DNA of 64,000 bases, taken from assembly GCA_001567275.1 (NCBI GenBank), contig LNBX01000034.1:1-64000 (forward strand), written 5' to 3'. The notes beneath the pieces were generated by a model, which was given only the letters and a program-made list of their open reading frames with translations, made no database searches and had not been told where the DNA came from. The DNA is from Bacteroidetes bacterium OLB10. Lineage in GTDB: Bacteria; Bacteroidota; Bacteroidia; AKYH767-A; OLB10. Positions 44,835 through 55,181 of this stretch are shown here, one piece after another (positions within the stretch are counted from its first letter, which is position 1; every line of letters begins with the position of its first letter). A program made the position numbers and the translations under genes.

Positions 44835-47800
44835 ATGCGTAAAATCATACTGCATTCATTCCTTGCATTTGTATTGGCACCTCTGTATTTACATGCATCA
44901 TGGATTAATACAGGTTCTGATAAAGCGGTAAAACCTACCATTGAAGTTCAAAGCACTGTTGAAACTTCAACAATACATGTTCAGCTTCATGGGTTTGATT
45001 TAAACCGGGTAAGAACAGCACAGGGAGAATATTATAAAACTGACGGACCTGACCTTACACCTTTGCTGCAAAAAGATGCACCTGACTTAAGCAAGCTGAC
45101 AGTTTCCTTAATCATTCCTGACGATGGAAATATGCAGTTGGCCGTAAACGTAAATCACTTTACGGATTATCAGAATGTACTTATTGCACCTTCCAAAGGA
45201 AACCTCTACAGAAATGTAAATCCTGATGAAGTGCAATTTCAGTTTGGTGATGCTTATGTAAAAGATGAGTTTTTTCCAGGCAAAACTGCGGAGCTGATGG
45301 AGCCGTTTGTTCTGAGAGATTTCAGAGGGCAAACGGTGTGGATTTATCCTTTTCAGTATAATCCGGTTTCAAAAGTGCTGAGAGTATATACCGATATTTC
45401 AATCACTGTAACACGCAGTACAGATGCAGTGCCTTCAGTGAATGTATTGCAAAGAGCAAAACCACTTCAGAAAATTGACCGAGATTTTTCACTGATCTAT
45501 CAAACACAGTTCAGAAATGCAGCTGCTGCCATCAACTATGTTCCGGTAGAGGAGGAAGGGGAGATGCTGATAATTTCTTATCCGTCATTCATCCCTGCAC
45601 TGGATTCTTTTGTTGACTGGAAAATCAAAAAAGGTATTCCCGTAACAGTTGTGGACGTAACTACTATTGGCAGTACGGCAGCACAGTTGCAGAGTTATAT
45701 TTCAGCATTTTATTTCAGCCATGATTTAAAATATGTGCTGCTGGTTGGTGATATTCAGCAAATCCCGAGCCCAACAGCATCAGGAGGTGCTTCCGATCCA
45801 AGCTATGGATATATTGTAGGCAATGATTCGTATGCCGAAGTTTTTGTGGGACGTTTCAGTGCGCAGAATATTTCAGAGGTAGAAACCCAGGTAAATCGTA
45901 CCATCACCTATGAAAGAAATCCTGACCCCAGCGGAATCTGGTACAGTAAAGGAATTTGTGTTGCATCGAATCAGGGCCCGGGTGATAACAATGAAATGGA
46001 TTATGAACATGAGCAAAACATCCGCGCCAAGGAACTTGCGTTTACTTATACGGATGTAGCTGAGTTGTATGACGGTACTCAGGGAGGTAATGATCAGCCC
46101 GGCAATCCTACTGCTGTTATGCTCGCCAATCAAGTCAACAGCGGAAGTTCCATCATCAACTACACCGGTCATGGCAGCACTGTTTCATTTGGTACCACAG
46201 GATTTTCTAACAATGATATTGCAGGGTTAACCAATACGGGTATGTGGCCGTTTATCTGGAGTGTAGGATGTGTGAATGGTGAGTTTAACAACGGAACCTG
46301 TTTTGGCGAAGCATGGCTGAGAGCAACCTACAACAATGAACCTTCAGGCGCAATTGCAACGTTTATGTCAAGTATCAATCAGTCGTGGAGCCCACCAATG
46401 GCAGGGCAGGACGAAATGGTAGATTTGCTGGTAGGCACACATGGAACTATCAAGCGTACGTTTGGCGGACTGAGTGTAAATGGTTGCATGTTTATGAATG
46501 ACAAATATGGTACTGCAGGAGATGAAATGACCGACACCTGGCATTGCTTTGGCGACCCGTCATTGAATGTAAGAACAGCAACACCTTTTTACATAACAGC
46601 CAATCATCAACCCATATTGAATGTGGGCGATGATCATTTACAGGTAAGTTGCAACACCGATAGTGCTTTAGCTTGTTTGAGCAGCCATGGACAAATTCTT
46701 GCTACCGGATTGGTAAATGGAGGAAGTGTCACACTTAATTTCCCTATGTTGACCTCCATTGACACTTTGTTTCTCACAATTACTGCTTTTAATGCCGTTC
46801 CGTATATGATGGAAATTCCGGTTGGGTCTTTCAGTGGTCCTTACGTTACAACTGTAACAGATGCAATTAATGATACATTAGGGAATAATAACCAACTGGT
46901 AGATTATGGCGAGCAAATACATGTGGACCTCACATTACAGAATTTTGGTCTGACAGATGCAGTGAATGTAAACTATACTGTAAGTACAACCAACAACCAT
47001 GTAACATTGCTGCAAAATTCAGGAAGTGCAGGAACAATGGCTCCTTCAGCTCAGGCTGTGATTCCAGGTGCATTTACTTACAGTGTAAATAATCTTATTC
47101 CTGACAATGAAACGGTACAGTTCACAATAGAGTTAACTGACTCTGCAGGCAACCAATGGCAATCGGTGGTCAATCATATTTTGAGAGCACCATTATTCAA
47201 TGTTTCTTCGATTCTTGTACATGATGTATCAACAAATAATAATGGTATTCTCGACCCGGGTGAAACTACTGATTTAGTCATCAGAACCTTCAACAAGGGA
47301 CATAGCAACAGCCCTGCTAGTACTGCGACACTTACTACTACCAGTCCTTATCTGACCATCAATAATGCATCATATAGTTACGGAGTGATTAATGCTCTGA
47401 GTTATTCCGATGCCACTTTCAATGTTACATTAAATCCAAACGTACAAATAGGAACCCTGCTCGATCTTCAGTTTGATATTACCGGAGGAAATTACAACGA
47501 CAGTAAATTGTTTTATCTGACAGCAGGAGAAATTCTTGAAAATTTTGAAACAGGAGATTTTACAAAATTCCCCTGGCAGAATACATACACGCATCCCTGG
47601 ATTATCACAGCAAACAATCCCTATCAGGGGACATATTCTGCACGTACAGCAACTATTGCTGATGGTGATACATCGGCATTATCTATTCAGCTGAATGTTC
47701 TTTCAGATGATTATATTTCATTCTACACACTCATATCAACTGAGTTGAACTGGGACTTTGTACATTTCTATATTGACGGAGCTTTGAGAGACAGTTATTC

Positions 47801-48209
47801 GGGTGTGGAAGCATGGACTTATCGGAGTTATCCTGTCAATTCAGGTATTCATACATTCACATGGTCCTACATTAAAGATCCTGTTTGTTGCACCGGTGGA
47901 CAGGATATGGCTCTGCTTGACAACATTCATTTTCCACCCTCTACTGCTGTTACTTCTGTTCATGATTTAACATCTGTTGGTAATACTGTAATACTTTATC
48001 CGAATCCTGCAACAGATTATATTTTCATTTCCACTCCTGAGAAAGCAATGGTTTCTGTTTGCAGTTTGGATGGAAAGAAAGTTTTGGCTGATAAGACTGC
48101 TGAAGGTAAAAACATTCAGATAGATGTTTCATCACTTGCATCGGGCATATACATTGTTACCTTACAGACTGAAAATAAAATTTCGAAATCAAAATTTTTA
48201 AAGCGGTAA
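44835..48209 (+). CDS. C25 (gingipain-like) cysteine peptidase, T9SS cargo
   Basis: 1124 aa from ATG 44835. Signal peptide ~1-18, propeptide with LAVNVNHFTDYQNV, then the C25 domain (about 240-590) with catalytic H446 in NYTGHGS and C479 in SVGCVNGEF, and GDPSLNVRTATP near its end. Several beta-sandwich regions follow (Ig-like, with MAM- or CBM-like signature WAYRSYPV-type segments near 990), and a C-terminal sorting domain (VILYPNPATDYIFIST...SLASGIYIVTL). A secreted or surface protease; cleavage specificity cannot be read from the sequence. Its terminator lies just past the stop. Confidence 0.9.
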   Translation: MRKIILHSFLAFVLAPLYLHASWINTGSDKAVKPTIEVQSTVETSTIHVQLHGFDLNRVRTAQGEYYKTDGPDLTPLLQKDAPDLSKLTVSLIIPDDGNMQLAVNVNHFTDYQNVLIAPSKGNLYRNVNPDEVQFQFGDAYVKDEFFPGKTAELMEPFVLRDFRGQTVWIYPFQYNPVSKVLRVYTDISITVTRSTDAVPSVNVLQRAKPLQKIDRDFSLIYQTQFRNAAAAINYVPVEEEGEMLIISYPSFIPALDSFVDWKIKKGIPVTVVDVTTIGSTAAQLQSYISAFYFSHDLKYVLLVGDIQQIPSPTASGGASDPSYGYIVGNDSYAEVFVGRFSAQNISEVETQVNRTITYERNPDPSGIWYSKGICVASNQGPGDNNEMDYEHEQNIRAKELAFTYTDVAELYDGTQGGNDQPGNPTAVMLANQVNSGSSIINYTGHGSTVSFGTTGFSNNDIAGLTNTGMWPFIWSVGCVNGEFNNGTCFGEAWLRATYNNEPSGAIATFMSSINQSWSPPMAGQDEMVDLLVGTHGTIKRTFGGLSVNGCMFMNDKYGTAGDEMTDTWHCFGDPSLNVRTATPFYITANHQPILNVGDDHLQVSCNTDSALACLSSHGQILATGLVNGGSVTLNFPMLTSIDTLFLTITAFNAVPYMMEIPVGSFSGPYVTTVTDAINDTLGNNNQLVDYGEQIHVDLTLQNFGLTDAVNVNYTVSTTNNHVTLLQNSGSAGTMAPSAQAVIPGAFTYSVNNLIPDNETVQFTIELTDSAGNQWQSVVNHILRAPLFNVSSILVHDVSTNNNGILDPGETTDLVIRTFNKGHSNSPASTATLTTTSPYLTINNASYSYGVINALSYSDATFNVTLNPNVQIGTLLDLQFDITGGNYNDSKLFYLTAGEILENFETGDFTKFPWQNTYTHPWIITANNPYQGTYSARTATIADGDTSALSIQLNVLSDDYISFYTLISTELNWDFVHFYIDGALRDSYSGVEAWTYRSYPVNSGIHTFTWSYIKDPVCCTGGQDMALLDNIHFPPSTAVTSVHDLTSVGNTVILYPNPATDYIFISTPEKAMVSVCSLDGKKVLADKTAEGKNIQIDVSSLASGIYIVTLQTENKISKSKFLKR

Positions 48210-48228
48210 AAGAATAATCCCGCGAGTA

Positions 48229-48268
48229 AGCACCGGCAATCTGTTACAGGTTCCGGTGTTTATTTTTT
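48229..48268 (+). terminator. Terminator of the C25 peptidase gene
   Basis: Stem AGCACCGG/CCGGTGTT with a small inner CTG/CAG stem, then TATTTTTT. It overlaps the 3' end of the convergent aminotransferase gene. Confidence 0.7.
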
Positions 48269-49474
48269 CAACACTTCGGCAACTGCTTCTTGCAGTGATG
48301 AAATTACAAATTGCTGTTGCTCGTCAGTGAGATTATAAAACAGAGGTAAGGAAATTTCGCTGATGCAGGTTTTATGTGCAACAGGATAATCCGTAATTTG
48401 ATATCCCAGATTTTTGTAGAATGATAACATCGGCACAGGTAAGAAGTGCATGTTCACTGCAATATCTTTATCAAACATTTTTTGCATGATGGCATCGCGC
48501 TGTGCTTCGCTGCAACCATTTATGCGCAATGCATACAGATGATAACAGGTTTCAGCAGATGGAGTTACCGATGGCGGCAGCAGTGCCCAGTTAAAACGTT
48601 CAAATGCTTTGTTATAGTTTTCTGTTAGTTCTTTTCGTCTGGCAATGGTTTCATCATAACGTGATAATTCAACCAGTCCGATAGAGGCCATAATATCCGT
48701 CATATTGCATTTGTAGCCTGCTTCAATAATGTCGTAGCGCCAGTTCCCTTTTTGCATTTTTGCCAGAGCATCTTTGTTTTGGCCGTGTAGAGTATAAATG
48801 CAGAGATAATTATACACTTCCTGATTGCTGAAAGGAGCAGGAAGATTCAGTGCAACTGCACCGCCTTCGGCAGTAGTCAGATTTTTTACTGCATGAAAAG
48901 AGAACACAGTTACATCGGTAAGTGTTCCGGTTTTCTTTCCTTTATAAACTGCGCCAAAGGAATGAGCAGCATCTGAAAGTACCAGTATTCTCCCGAGTTT
49001 TTTTTGCACATCATTTTCAGCAACGAAAGTCTTCTTGATATCATCTGCTTTTACGAGTGCATTGATGGCATCATAATCACAGGGGAAACCACCAAAATCA
49101 ACAGGCATAATCACCTTGGTTTTTGGTGTAATCAGTTTTCTGATGTTGGCAACATCAATATTAAAATCATTACCAATATCAGCAAACACCGGTTTGGCAC
49201 CGCAGTGAATTACCACATTGGCAGTAGCAGAATAAGTGTATGCCGGCAGAATGACTTCATCGCCCTCTTTAACTCCAAACCAGCGCAGCATAATTTCCAG
49301 TCCGGCAGTGGCTGAATTCAGAGCAAGCACATTTTCAGCATTGCAGTATTGCGCCAGTTCTTTTTCAAAACGTTTGGTTTTAGGTCCTGTGGTTATCCAA
49401 CCTGACAACAGTGTATCTGTAACTTCATCAATTACTTTTTGATCCATCCGCGGAGGAGCAAAGGGGACTTTCAT
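48260..49474 (-). CDS. DegT/DnrJ/EryC1 family sugar aminotransferase
   Basis: 404 aa from ATG 49474 (MKVPFAPPRM). PLP enzyme that aminates a keto-sugar nucleotide. ALNSATAGLEIML, LPAYTYSATANV, SDAAHSFGA and FSFHAVKNLTTAEGG carry the cofactor contacts; K197 is the Schiff-base lysine. First in coordinate order of the surface-polysaccharide cluster, and transcribed last. Suggests an amino-sugar in the O-antigen or exopolysaccharide. Confidence 0.9.
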   Translation of the reverse strand: MKVPFAPPRMDQKVIDEVTDTLLSGWITTGPKTKRFEKELAQYCNAENVLALNSATAGLEIMLRWFGVKEGDEVILPAYTYSATANVVIHCGAKPVFADIGNDFNIDVANIRKLITPKTKVIMPVDFGGFPCDYDAINALVKADDIKKTFVAENDVQKKLGRILVLSDAAHSFGAVYKGKKTGTLTDVTVFSFHAVKNLTTAEGGAVALNLPAPFSNQEVYNYLCIYTLHGQNKDALAKMQKGNWRYDIIEAGYKCNMTDIMASIGLVELSRYDETIARRKELTENYNKAFERFNWALLPPSVTPSAETCYHLYALRINGCSEAQRDAIMQKMFDKDIAVNMHFLPVPMLSFYKNLGYQITDYPVAHKTCISEISLPLFYNLTDEQQQFVISSLQEAVAEVLKK

Positions 49475-49505
49475 ATTCTCGAAATTTAAAGGCAAAAGTA
49501 GGTTA

Positions 49506-50754
49506 TTATTCAGTTGCCGGGAGTTGTTGCTTTTTCATTTCTTCTATGATCTGAACACTGAACAATGAGTAAAAAAACGAAAAAAACATTATTCCTGCCT
49601 GCCTTTCAAAAATGGATTCAGTGAGCATGTTGAACATAAAGATTATCAAAAGACAGATGAACTGATAATGACGGTAACGAATAGAGTAATAGAGTGGAAC
49701 AAGAAACATGGTAAGTAACAATGTAAGCCCTGCCAGACCCAGAATCACTCCTGTTTGCAAATATTGATTGTGCGGATCAAAGTGGTTTTGATAAGCATAT
49801 TGAAATTTATTCTTTAGAAAAACCGAATCCAGTTCAGCACGTGAGTCGCCTGTGCCCACACCTGTAAACGGATTGTTTTCTATTACCTGATAGGCATTTA
49901 TCCAGAGAGGAATTCTGAGAGTGGTGCTGTTGTATTCCTTTTTTTGTAAAATCAAAATAGTTTTCGTTTTCATGCAAAAATCTTTCTACCTGTTCAAAAC
50001 GATTTACGTTTTTCAGAGAGAAATAATCAAAAAATACGATGAGTAAAATCAACAACAAACCATACAGCGAATACTTAAGAAACTTTCCTGAGGTCTTTAT
50101 TTTTAACATAAAATACAATAGTACAGTGATGTAGGAGACCACAGTAGCAAGTCTGCTTGCTAAGAGCGTGATATTTAATATAAAAAAACTATCAGAATCA
50201 GATAGAACGATTTTTGATGCTTAAATCGGAAATCATCTGAATTGAAAATTCCGTCTATCAGAAAAATGATGGCCATGTTCAGGTAAATTGTAAAATACTG
50301 TACATGCATTGTCTTGGAGAAGGAAATGTAATAAAACACATCCATGTTTTTTGTCAATCGGTATTGCATTATGGCAGTGACAATATCATAAATACAAACT
50401 GCAGCACAACCTGCAATGAAAAAGATTTTTTAACTTTTTCAATACATTGTTGATGGGTGTGCTTTTTGAAAGTAATAACGGAAATATCAGAAATGATAAT
50501 TTAGTTTGTACATTATTGAATCCTGCTTTTAAGTCATCTGTATAGGTTAAACCAATTAAATGTAAAACATAAAATGCAATGGGTAGAATTAGAATACTGT
50601 TTAAAGGAGATTCAAAATCCCGTTTCCTGTAGAAATCTATCAGCGAACCCGCAATAAAAACAGCAACAGCAATATTGATATAAGGCTGTGGTAATGGAAG
50701 TGCAAATGCCAGCAGGCATATTGCTATAACATAAATGTTCTTAAAAGCCGACAA
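49506..50754 (-). CDS. O-antigen ligase/polymerase (Wzy_C) family protein, broken into four frames
   Basis: Four consecutive short frames read as one ~410-aa membrane protein: an N-part from 50754 (TTG start), a middle piece with VFYYISFSKTMHVQYFTIYLN, then ILNITLLASRLATVVSYITVLLYFMLK, and a C-part with the Wzy_C loop FTGVGTGDSRAELDS...DPHNQYLQTGVILG. The breaks fall at homopolymers: T6 50426-50431 (or the A5 at 50419-50423), A7 50182-50188 and T7 49939-49945. One-base corrections at each restore the frame. The gene would join or polymerise glycan chains at the inner membrane. If the breaks are real it is a pseudogene. Confidence 0.75.
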
Positions 50755-50864
50755 ACATTTTAAATTTCAAGCAAATAAAATGAATTAATAAATAAAAGTA
50801 TCAGGAAGATTAATAAATATCTTTTAGTGGCATTATTAAAGCCTTACATGAATATTGCATGACA

Positions 50865-51821
50865 TTATTTTGATTTAAAAAGCATGCGAAAAAAACCGAT
50901 AATAAATCCGGAACCGTAAGACAGATGCAAACAAGGAAATATCAGTAAACACCATAATTTTTCCCGAAAAGAACCTTTTACACTTACGGCAAAGTACAAG
51001 TCAAGTAAAACATAAATAACTGCGGGCAAAAAGACTAAATTACCAACAAGCAAGTAAAAAATCGGAAGAGTGAGAAAGTACAGTGTAAATGCAGAAGGAA
51101 TAAGATGTCTTGGTTTTATTTCAGAGGAGACTTTCTTTAATACCAAAGGTTTGAAATATCCATATTGAAAATACTGACTGAAAAGTTTATTTAAGCTGCT
51201 TCGGGGAAAGTACCACGATTTAATATCCGGATTAAGATAAATTAATTTACCAAGGCTCTTGGCACGATAATGAAATTCATCGTCCTGATTTCTGATCATA
51301 TTTACATCAAACAAACCCGTATCCCGAAATATTTCTCTTTTCCATGCGCCTAAATAAACACTGTCAACGTATCCCCTCAAAGTATCATCATGAAAAGCAC
51401 TGTTGCCTACACCAAATGAGTGAGATGTACAATATGCCACCGCTTTCTGAAATGCAGTATTTCCTTTTGCTCTCATCGGCCCTCCTACAATATCAGCCTT
51501 GACGTTTGAAAACGTTTCAAGAATTTTGCTGAAATAATCAGATTCGTAATGTGTATGGGCATCAAGACGGATGATAATTTCTCCGTTTGAATTTTGAATT
51601 CCGATGTTCAATGCAAACGGAACATATTTATCAGGATTATAAAATAATTTAATGTTGGGATACTTCTTTGTCCACTCATTAATTATTGCTACAGTATTAT
51701 CCGTTGAGCCACCGTCAATAATTAAAAGTTCCTTTTCTACAGGCAATGCAGAAGTGAAAAATTCAAGCAATTGAGTTATATACTTTTCTTCATTGTAAGT
51801 AGGGCAGAGGACAGTAATCAT
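50865..51821 (-). CDS. Glycosyltransferase family 2
   Basis: 318 aa. The N-terminal GT-A domain has VLCPTYNEEKYITQLL, LLIIDGGSTDNTV and the DxD-like RLDAHTHYES, then MRNQDDEFHYRAKSLG. Two to three membrane helices close the protein (about 245-310). Transfers a sugar to a lipid-linked glycan at the cytosolic face. 16 bases from the next GT2 gene upstream, in one transcriptional unit. Confidence 0.88.
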   Translation of the reverse strand: MITVLCPTYNEEKYITQLLEFFTSALPVEKELLIIDGGSTDNTVAIINEWTKKYPNIKLFYNPDKYVPFALNIGIQNSNGEIIIRLDAHTHYESDYFSKILETFSNVKADIVGGPMRAKGNTAFQKAVAYCTSHSFGVGNSAFHDDTLRGYVDSVYLGAWKREIFRDTGLFDVNMIRNQDDEFHYRAKSLGKLIYLNPDIKSWYFPRSSLNKLFSQYFQYGYFKPLVLKKVSSEIKPRHLIPSAFTLYFLTLPIFYLLVGNLVFLPAVIYVLLDLYFAVSVKGSFREKLWCLLIFPCLHLSYGSGFIIGFFRMLFKSK

Positions 51822-51837
51822 TATTAAGCGGAATTCT

Positions 51838-52656
51838 TTAATTAAAATATGTTTGAAAGATAAACTTTACTGATTCATATAGCCACGAAACATGCTTTCT
51901 GTTTTTGAAAATGCCTGAGGTGCTATGTTCGTGGTGTATGATTTTCTGAGAGGGAAGAAATACCACTCTAAGATTGTTAAGCCTACATTGTTCAGCAAGA
52001 TATAATTCCTCGCAATACAAAAACGAAGGATACTTTAGAGTACAGTTCTTTGTAAAGAATTCTTTGGTGAATATGACAAAAGAACCATGCACTGCATATA
52101 CTTCTCTTTCATCTTTGCTTGGTTCAGATGCTATGGAATTACCAATGATTCGTTTGAGATAGGCTCCTGATTGATAAAGTAAGTAAGTCAAATAGGTACT
52201 GAAAAACATCAACCATATCTTCAATCTGGTTCTGTCAGGACGTTTTTCGTAAATAGGATTTTGAAAATGCCCGGTAAGTGATGACTTGATTTCAGGCCCA
52301 ATGATTCCAACATTATTTTTTTTAAATGTCAGAAGATTCTGAATGAAAGATTCTGAACTGAATTCTATATCAGTATTACAAAGTATAATCAGTTCAGGAA
52401 TGGATTTTGAGTGTTCGATATAATATTCATAGGCATAATGAGCACCATTCAGATATCCTAAATTTTTTTCGGGATTGATAATCCAAACTTTATCGGGAGA
52501 GATATTTTTGATATCAGCGTGTAGTATCTTTTGGTTACCATTGTTGACGATTACAACTTGATAATCTACATTCTTCTGCATCGCAAGTTGAATATCAACA
52601 AAGGATATTACTTCGTTATTGTTGTTATAGTTGATGAGCAGCAATAATACTTCCAT
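51838..52656 (-). CDS. Glycosyltransferase family 2 (rhamnosyltransferase-like)
   Basis: 272 aa. LLLINYNNNNEVISFVD, VVIVNNGNQKI and LIILCNTDIEFSSESF are GT2 nucleotide and metal contacts. Second half: YPSFLYCEELYLAEQCRLNNLRV and the IIHHEHSTSG histidine motif seen in rhamnosyltransferase-type enzymes. No long membrane segment. It belongs to the polysaccharide cluster; donor sugar not determinable. Confidence 0.85.
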   Translation of the reverse strand: MEVLLLLINYNNNNEVISFVDIQLAMQKNVDYQVVIVNNGNQKILHADIKNISPDKVWIINPEKNLGYLNGAHYAYEYYIEHSKSIPELIILCNTDIEFSSESFIQNLLTFKKNNVGIIGPEIKSSLTGHFQNPIYEKRPDRTRLKIWLMFFSTYLTYLLYQSGAYLKRIIGNSIASEPSKDEREVYAVHGSFVIFTKEFFTKNCTLKYPSFLYCEELYLAEQCRLNNLRVVFLPSQKIIHHEHSTSGIFKNRKHVSWLYESVKFIFQTYFN

Positions 52657-52666
52657 GGCTATTGTG

Positions 52667-53944
52667 TTATGTTTTCACTGTTTTGGATTCTGAATAAAAA
52701 CAATAACAGCAAAATCCTATCCAGCTGAAGAGAATGGAATTATATGCCCAGATGGAACTGATAAAAGAAAAGAGAAAAAAGGCCAATATGCCTGACAAAA
52801 TTGCTGCTGATGTGAGGCTTCCGTTTCTGGAACGTTCAAAAAAATACTTGGATAAAAATCCTAATAATGCAAAAACTATCAATGTGCCTGAAAATCCAAA
52901 ATCATCCATAAGAAAACGAAAAGCAGTGTAAATATTCGAAAATGCCATTTGATGATTTACGTCTATAGTGGTTTCATAAATTCCAACTTTGCGTTCAGAT
53001 ACTCCAAATAATTCTGAAAGTCCTGCAAATGTAAAAGAGCCATTGTTGTCAACCGGCAAAACGGATTCTACATCATACCATGAGCTATATCCCGAAACAT
53101 TACCTGAAAACCAAACTTTAAGATAATTGGTTACAAAACTGAACTGTCCACTGTCATTCAGGTTTAGTTTCATTCTGAATGACTGTGAAATTATGAATGC
53201 TGAAAGTAAAAGAAAAATACCTGCTGCTCCAATGATTACATTTCTTCTGCTGAATAAAACCGGATGGTTTCTCTGATAAAATGGTTTAAAAGCAAAATAG
53301 GAACCTCCGATAATCACAAACATATAAAGCATAACTGAACGTGCAGTATAAAAAACCGAAAACAGTACAATCGGAAGAACTAAAAGTGATATCCATATTT
53401 TCTGGCTTTTTGTAGTCTTTCCTGCAAGTAGCATCCCTGCAACAAAAGATGTTATATAGCTGATGGTAATGCACAACATAATAGGTGAACTTAATCTGAC
53501 ACCTGCATAACGCTCAGCACTGACTTTAAATGATGCTTCTGAAAAACTCTGAAAACTAAAGACAGTACTTAATGTCAGTCCTGAGTATTGCAACAATAAA
53601 ATAAGTGCAGTGAATCCTGACAGAACTCCGGCTTTAATAATTATCTCATGCAATGAAACGCATCCTGTGTTTAACAGTTGTGCATTTACAGTTTGAGATT
53701 TTATATTTTTAAAAACCAATGCCAACCTCCCTCCGCAAAAAAATACTATTACAAACAACAAAATGGACAGTAAGGCAGGCACTGAAAAATAATAATCATG
53801 GGCCGAGCAAATAGAAAATACGATGATAAAATTCCAGATTAAGGCAAACAATGAAGCAGGTGCATACCAGCTTTTCTCAGTAAATCTGATAAAAAGTGTC
53901 ACCAGTGTTTGTGCGATTAATAGAATCAGAAAATCATCCCTCAT
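52667..53944 (-). CDS. Oligosaccharide repeat-unit polymerase-like membrane protein
   Basis: 425 aa with about 11-12 membrane helices and a larger periplasmic loop (GNVSGYSSWYDVESVLPVDNNGSFTFAG...) before the last helices, the arrangement of Wzy/EpsK-type O-antigen polymerases. Sequence conservation in this family is very low, so the call rests on topology and on neighbours (flippase, Wzz-like protein, two transferases). The start overlaps the flippase stop by 11 bases. Confidence 0.65.
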   Translation of the reverse strand: MRDDFLILLIAQTLVTLFIRFTEKSWYAPASLFALIWNFIIVFSICSAHDYYFSVPALLSILLFVIVFFCGGRLALVFKNIKSQTVNAQLLNTGCVSLHEIIIKAGVLSGFTALILLLQYSGLTLSTVFSFQSFSEASFKVSAERYAGVRLSSPIMLCITISYITSFVAGMLLAGKTTKSQKIWISLLVLPIVLFSVFYTARSVMLYMFVIIGGSYFAFKPFYQRNHPVLFSRRNVIIGAAGIFLLLSAFIISQSFRMKLNLNDSGQFSFVTNYLKVWFSGNVSGYSSWYDVESVLPVDNNGSFTFAGLSELFGVSERKVGIYETTIDVNHQMAFSNIYTAFRFLMDDFGFSGTLIVFALLGFLSKYFFERSRNGSLTSAAILSGILAFFLFSFISSIWAYNSILFSWIGFCCYCFYSESKTVKT

Positions 53945-55181
53945 TATTGAGCTCCTGTGGTTTTAATTCATTTCTTGAATAAAGATAAACATAAACAGTA
54001 TAAAACAATGTGGCGATTAAGGTAGTGAAACCACAAACATAAATTCCATATTTAGGAATCAGCATAAAATTCAGCATAACATTGAGTGTAATTGCAATGA
54101 GGATACCTAAAATCATTTTGAGCTGAAGCTGATTAAATTCTAAAGGTTTTTGAATAATCATACTTAATTGCCAGAGGATAGAACTGATAGCTAATGGAAG
54201 AAAAATAACAGTGAAATTATGAATTTCTAATTTTAGAATTTTACTGAAGACAAAATCTTTAAAAATATAAAGAAATCCAAAAATAATTATGCTTAGTGAT
54301 AATTCTTTGATGATTGTAATTTTCATTAGTTGATCGGCTTCGTGTTTTTTATTTTCATTCCAGTATTTGGCAATGGATGGATGAAATGCCAGCAGGATAG
54401 GCAAGGTCAGAAAGCCACTGACTTTATAAATTAAATCGTACACTGCACTGTATTTGCCAACAGCATCGTAATCTAAATAATATTTGATAACATATCTGTC
54501 GGCAATATTGAAAACATTAGATATCAGCAGCCATAGAGTTAATGGAACGCCATAGGAAAATATCTGTATGATAAATGATTTATTCAGAGGAATAAAACTC
54601 ACCTGACGGTTTTTAATGATCCATGCAGCCAATAAAAACACCACAAGTAACAAACTCAGGAATATGGGCAGAAAGAAAGTTGTGAAATCTCTTCCTGCAG
54701 TGTAGAGTATAAATAAAACTCCCAGAATAATGCTGAAAACATTATAAGATGATTCAATGAATGAATATTGTGTAGCTTTAAACTGCACCTGTAAAAGGGT
54801 GAGTTCAATTAAAAATAACCCAAACAGCATGGCGAAAGCGATGTAGGTTAGAAGAGGTAAGGTCTGAAGGTGAAAATAATATATTCCCGAAAGCAAAGCA
54901 ATGACCGAAGCTAAGAGTGACGAATATAAACCTATCTGCAGAAAATCACCTCTTACCAGTTCAATACTTTTTTTAAATGAGTGAAAATAGCGTAAGATAC
55001 CTTGCTGAATCCAACCTACTGAAAGTGATGCTATAATTAATGCTGTGTTATAAACCAGATTAAATTTTCCGTATTCAGAAGCGCCAATTAATCTGATTCC
55101 TAAAACTATTATAAGCAATTGTGTAATTGCCGGAAATAATTTACCGATGAAATAAATAATAATATTCCGGTTCTGATTCAT
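53934..55181 (-). CDS. Oligosaccharide flippase (Wzx-like)
   Basis: 415 aa, about 12 membrane helices. The N-terminal IIIYFIGKLFPAITQLLIIVLGIRLIGASEYGKFNL and the central NVFNIADRYVIKYYLDYDAVGKYS are characteristic of MATE/MOP-type polysaccharide flippases. It moves lipid-linked repeat units across the inner membrane. The stop overlaps the polymerase start, and its own start overlaps the Wzz-like stop by 4 bases. Confidence 0.85.
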   Translation of the reverse strand: MNQNRNIIIYFIGKLFPAITQLLIIVLGIRLIGASEYGKFNLVYNTALIIASLSVGWIQQGILRYFHSFKKSIELVRGDFLQIGLYSSLLASVIALLSGIYYFHLQTLPLLTYIAFAMLFGLFLIELTLLQVQFKATQYSFIESSYNVFSIILGVLFILYTAGRDFTTFFLPIFLSLLLVVFLLAAWIIKNRQVSFIPLNKSFIIQIFSYGVPLTLWLLISNVFNIADRYVIKYYLDYDAVGKYSAVYDLIYKVSGFLTLPILLAFHPSIAKYWNENKKHEADQLMKITIIKELSLSIIIFGFLYIFKDFVFSKILKLEIHNFTVIFLPLAISSILWQLSMIIQKPLEFNQLQLKMILGILIAITLNVMLNFMLIPKYGIYVCGFTTLIATLFYTVYVYLYSRNELKPQELNNEG

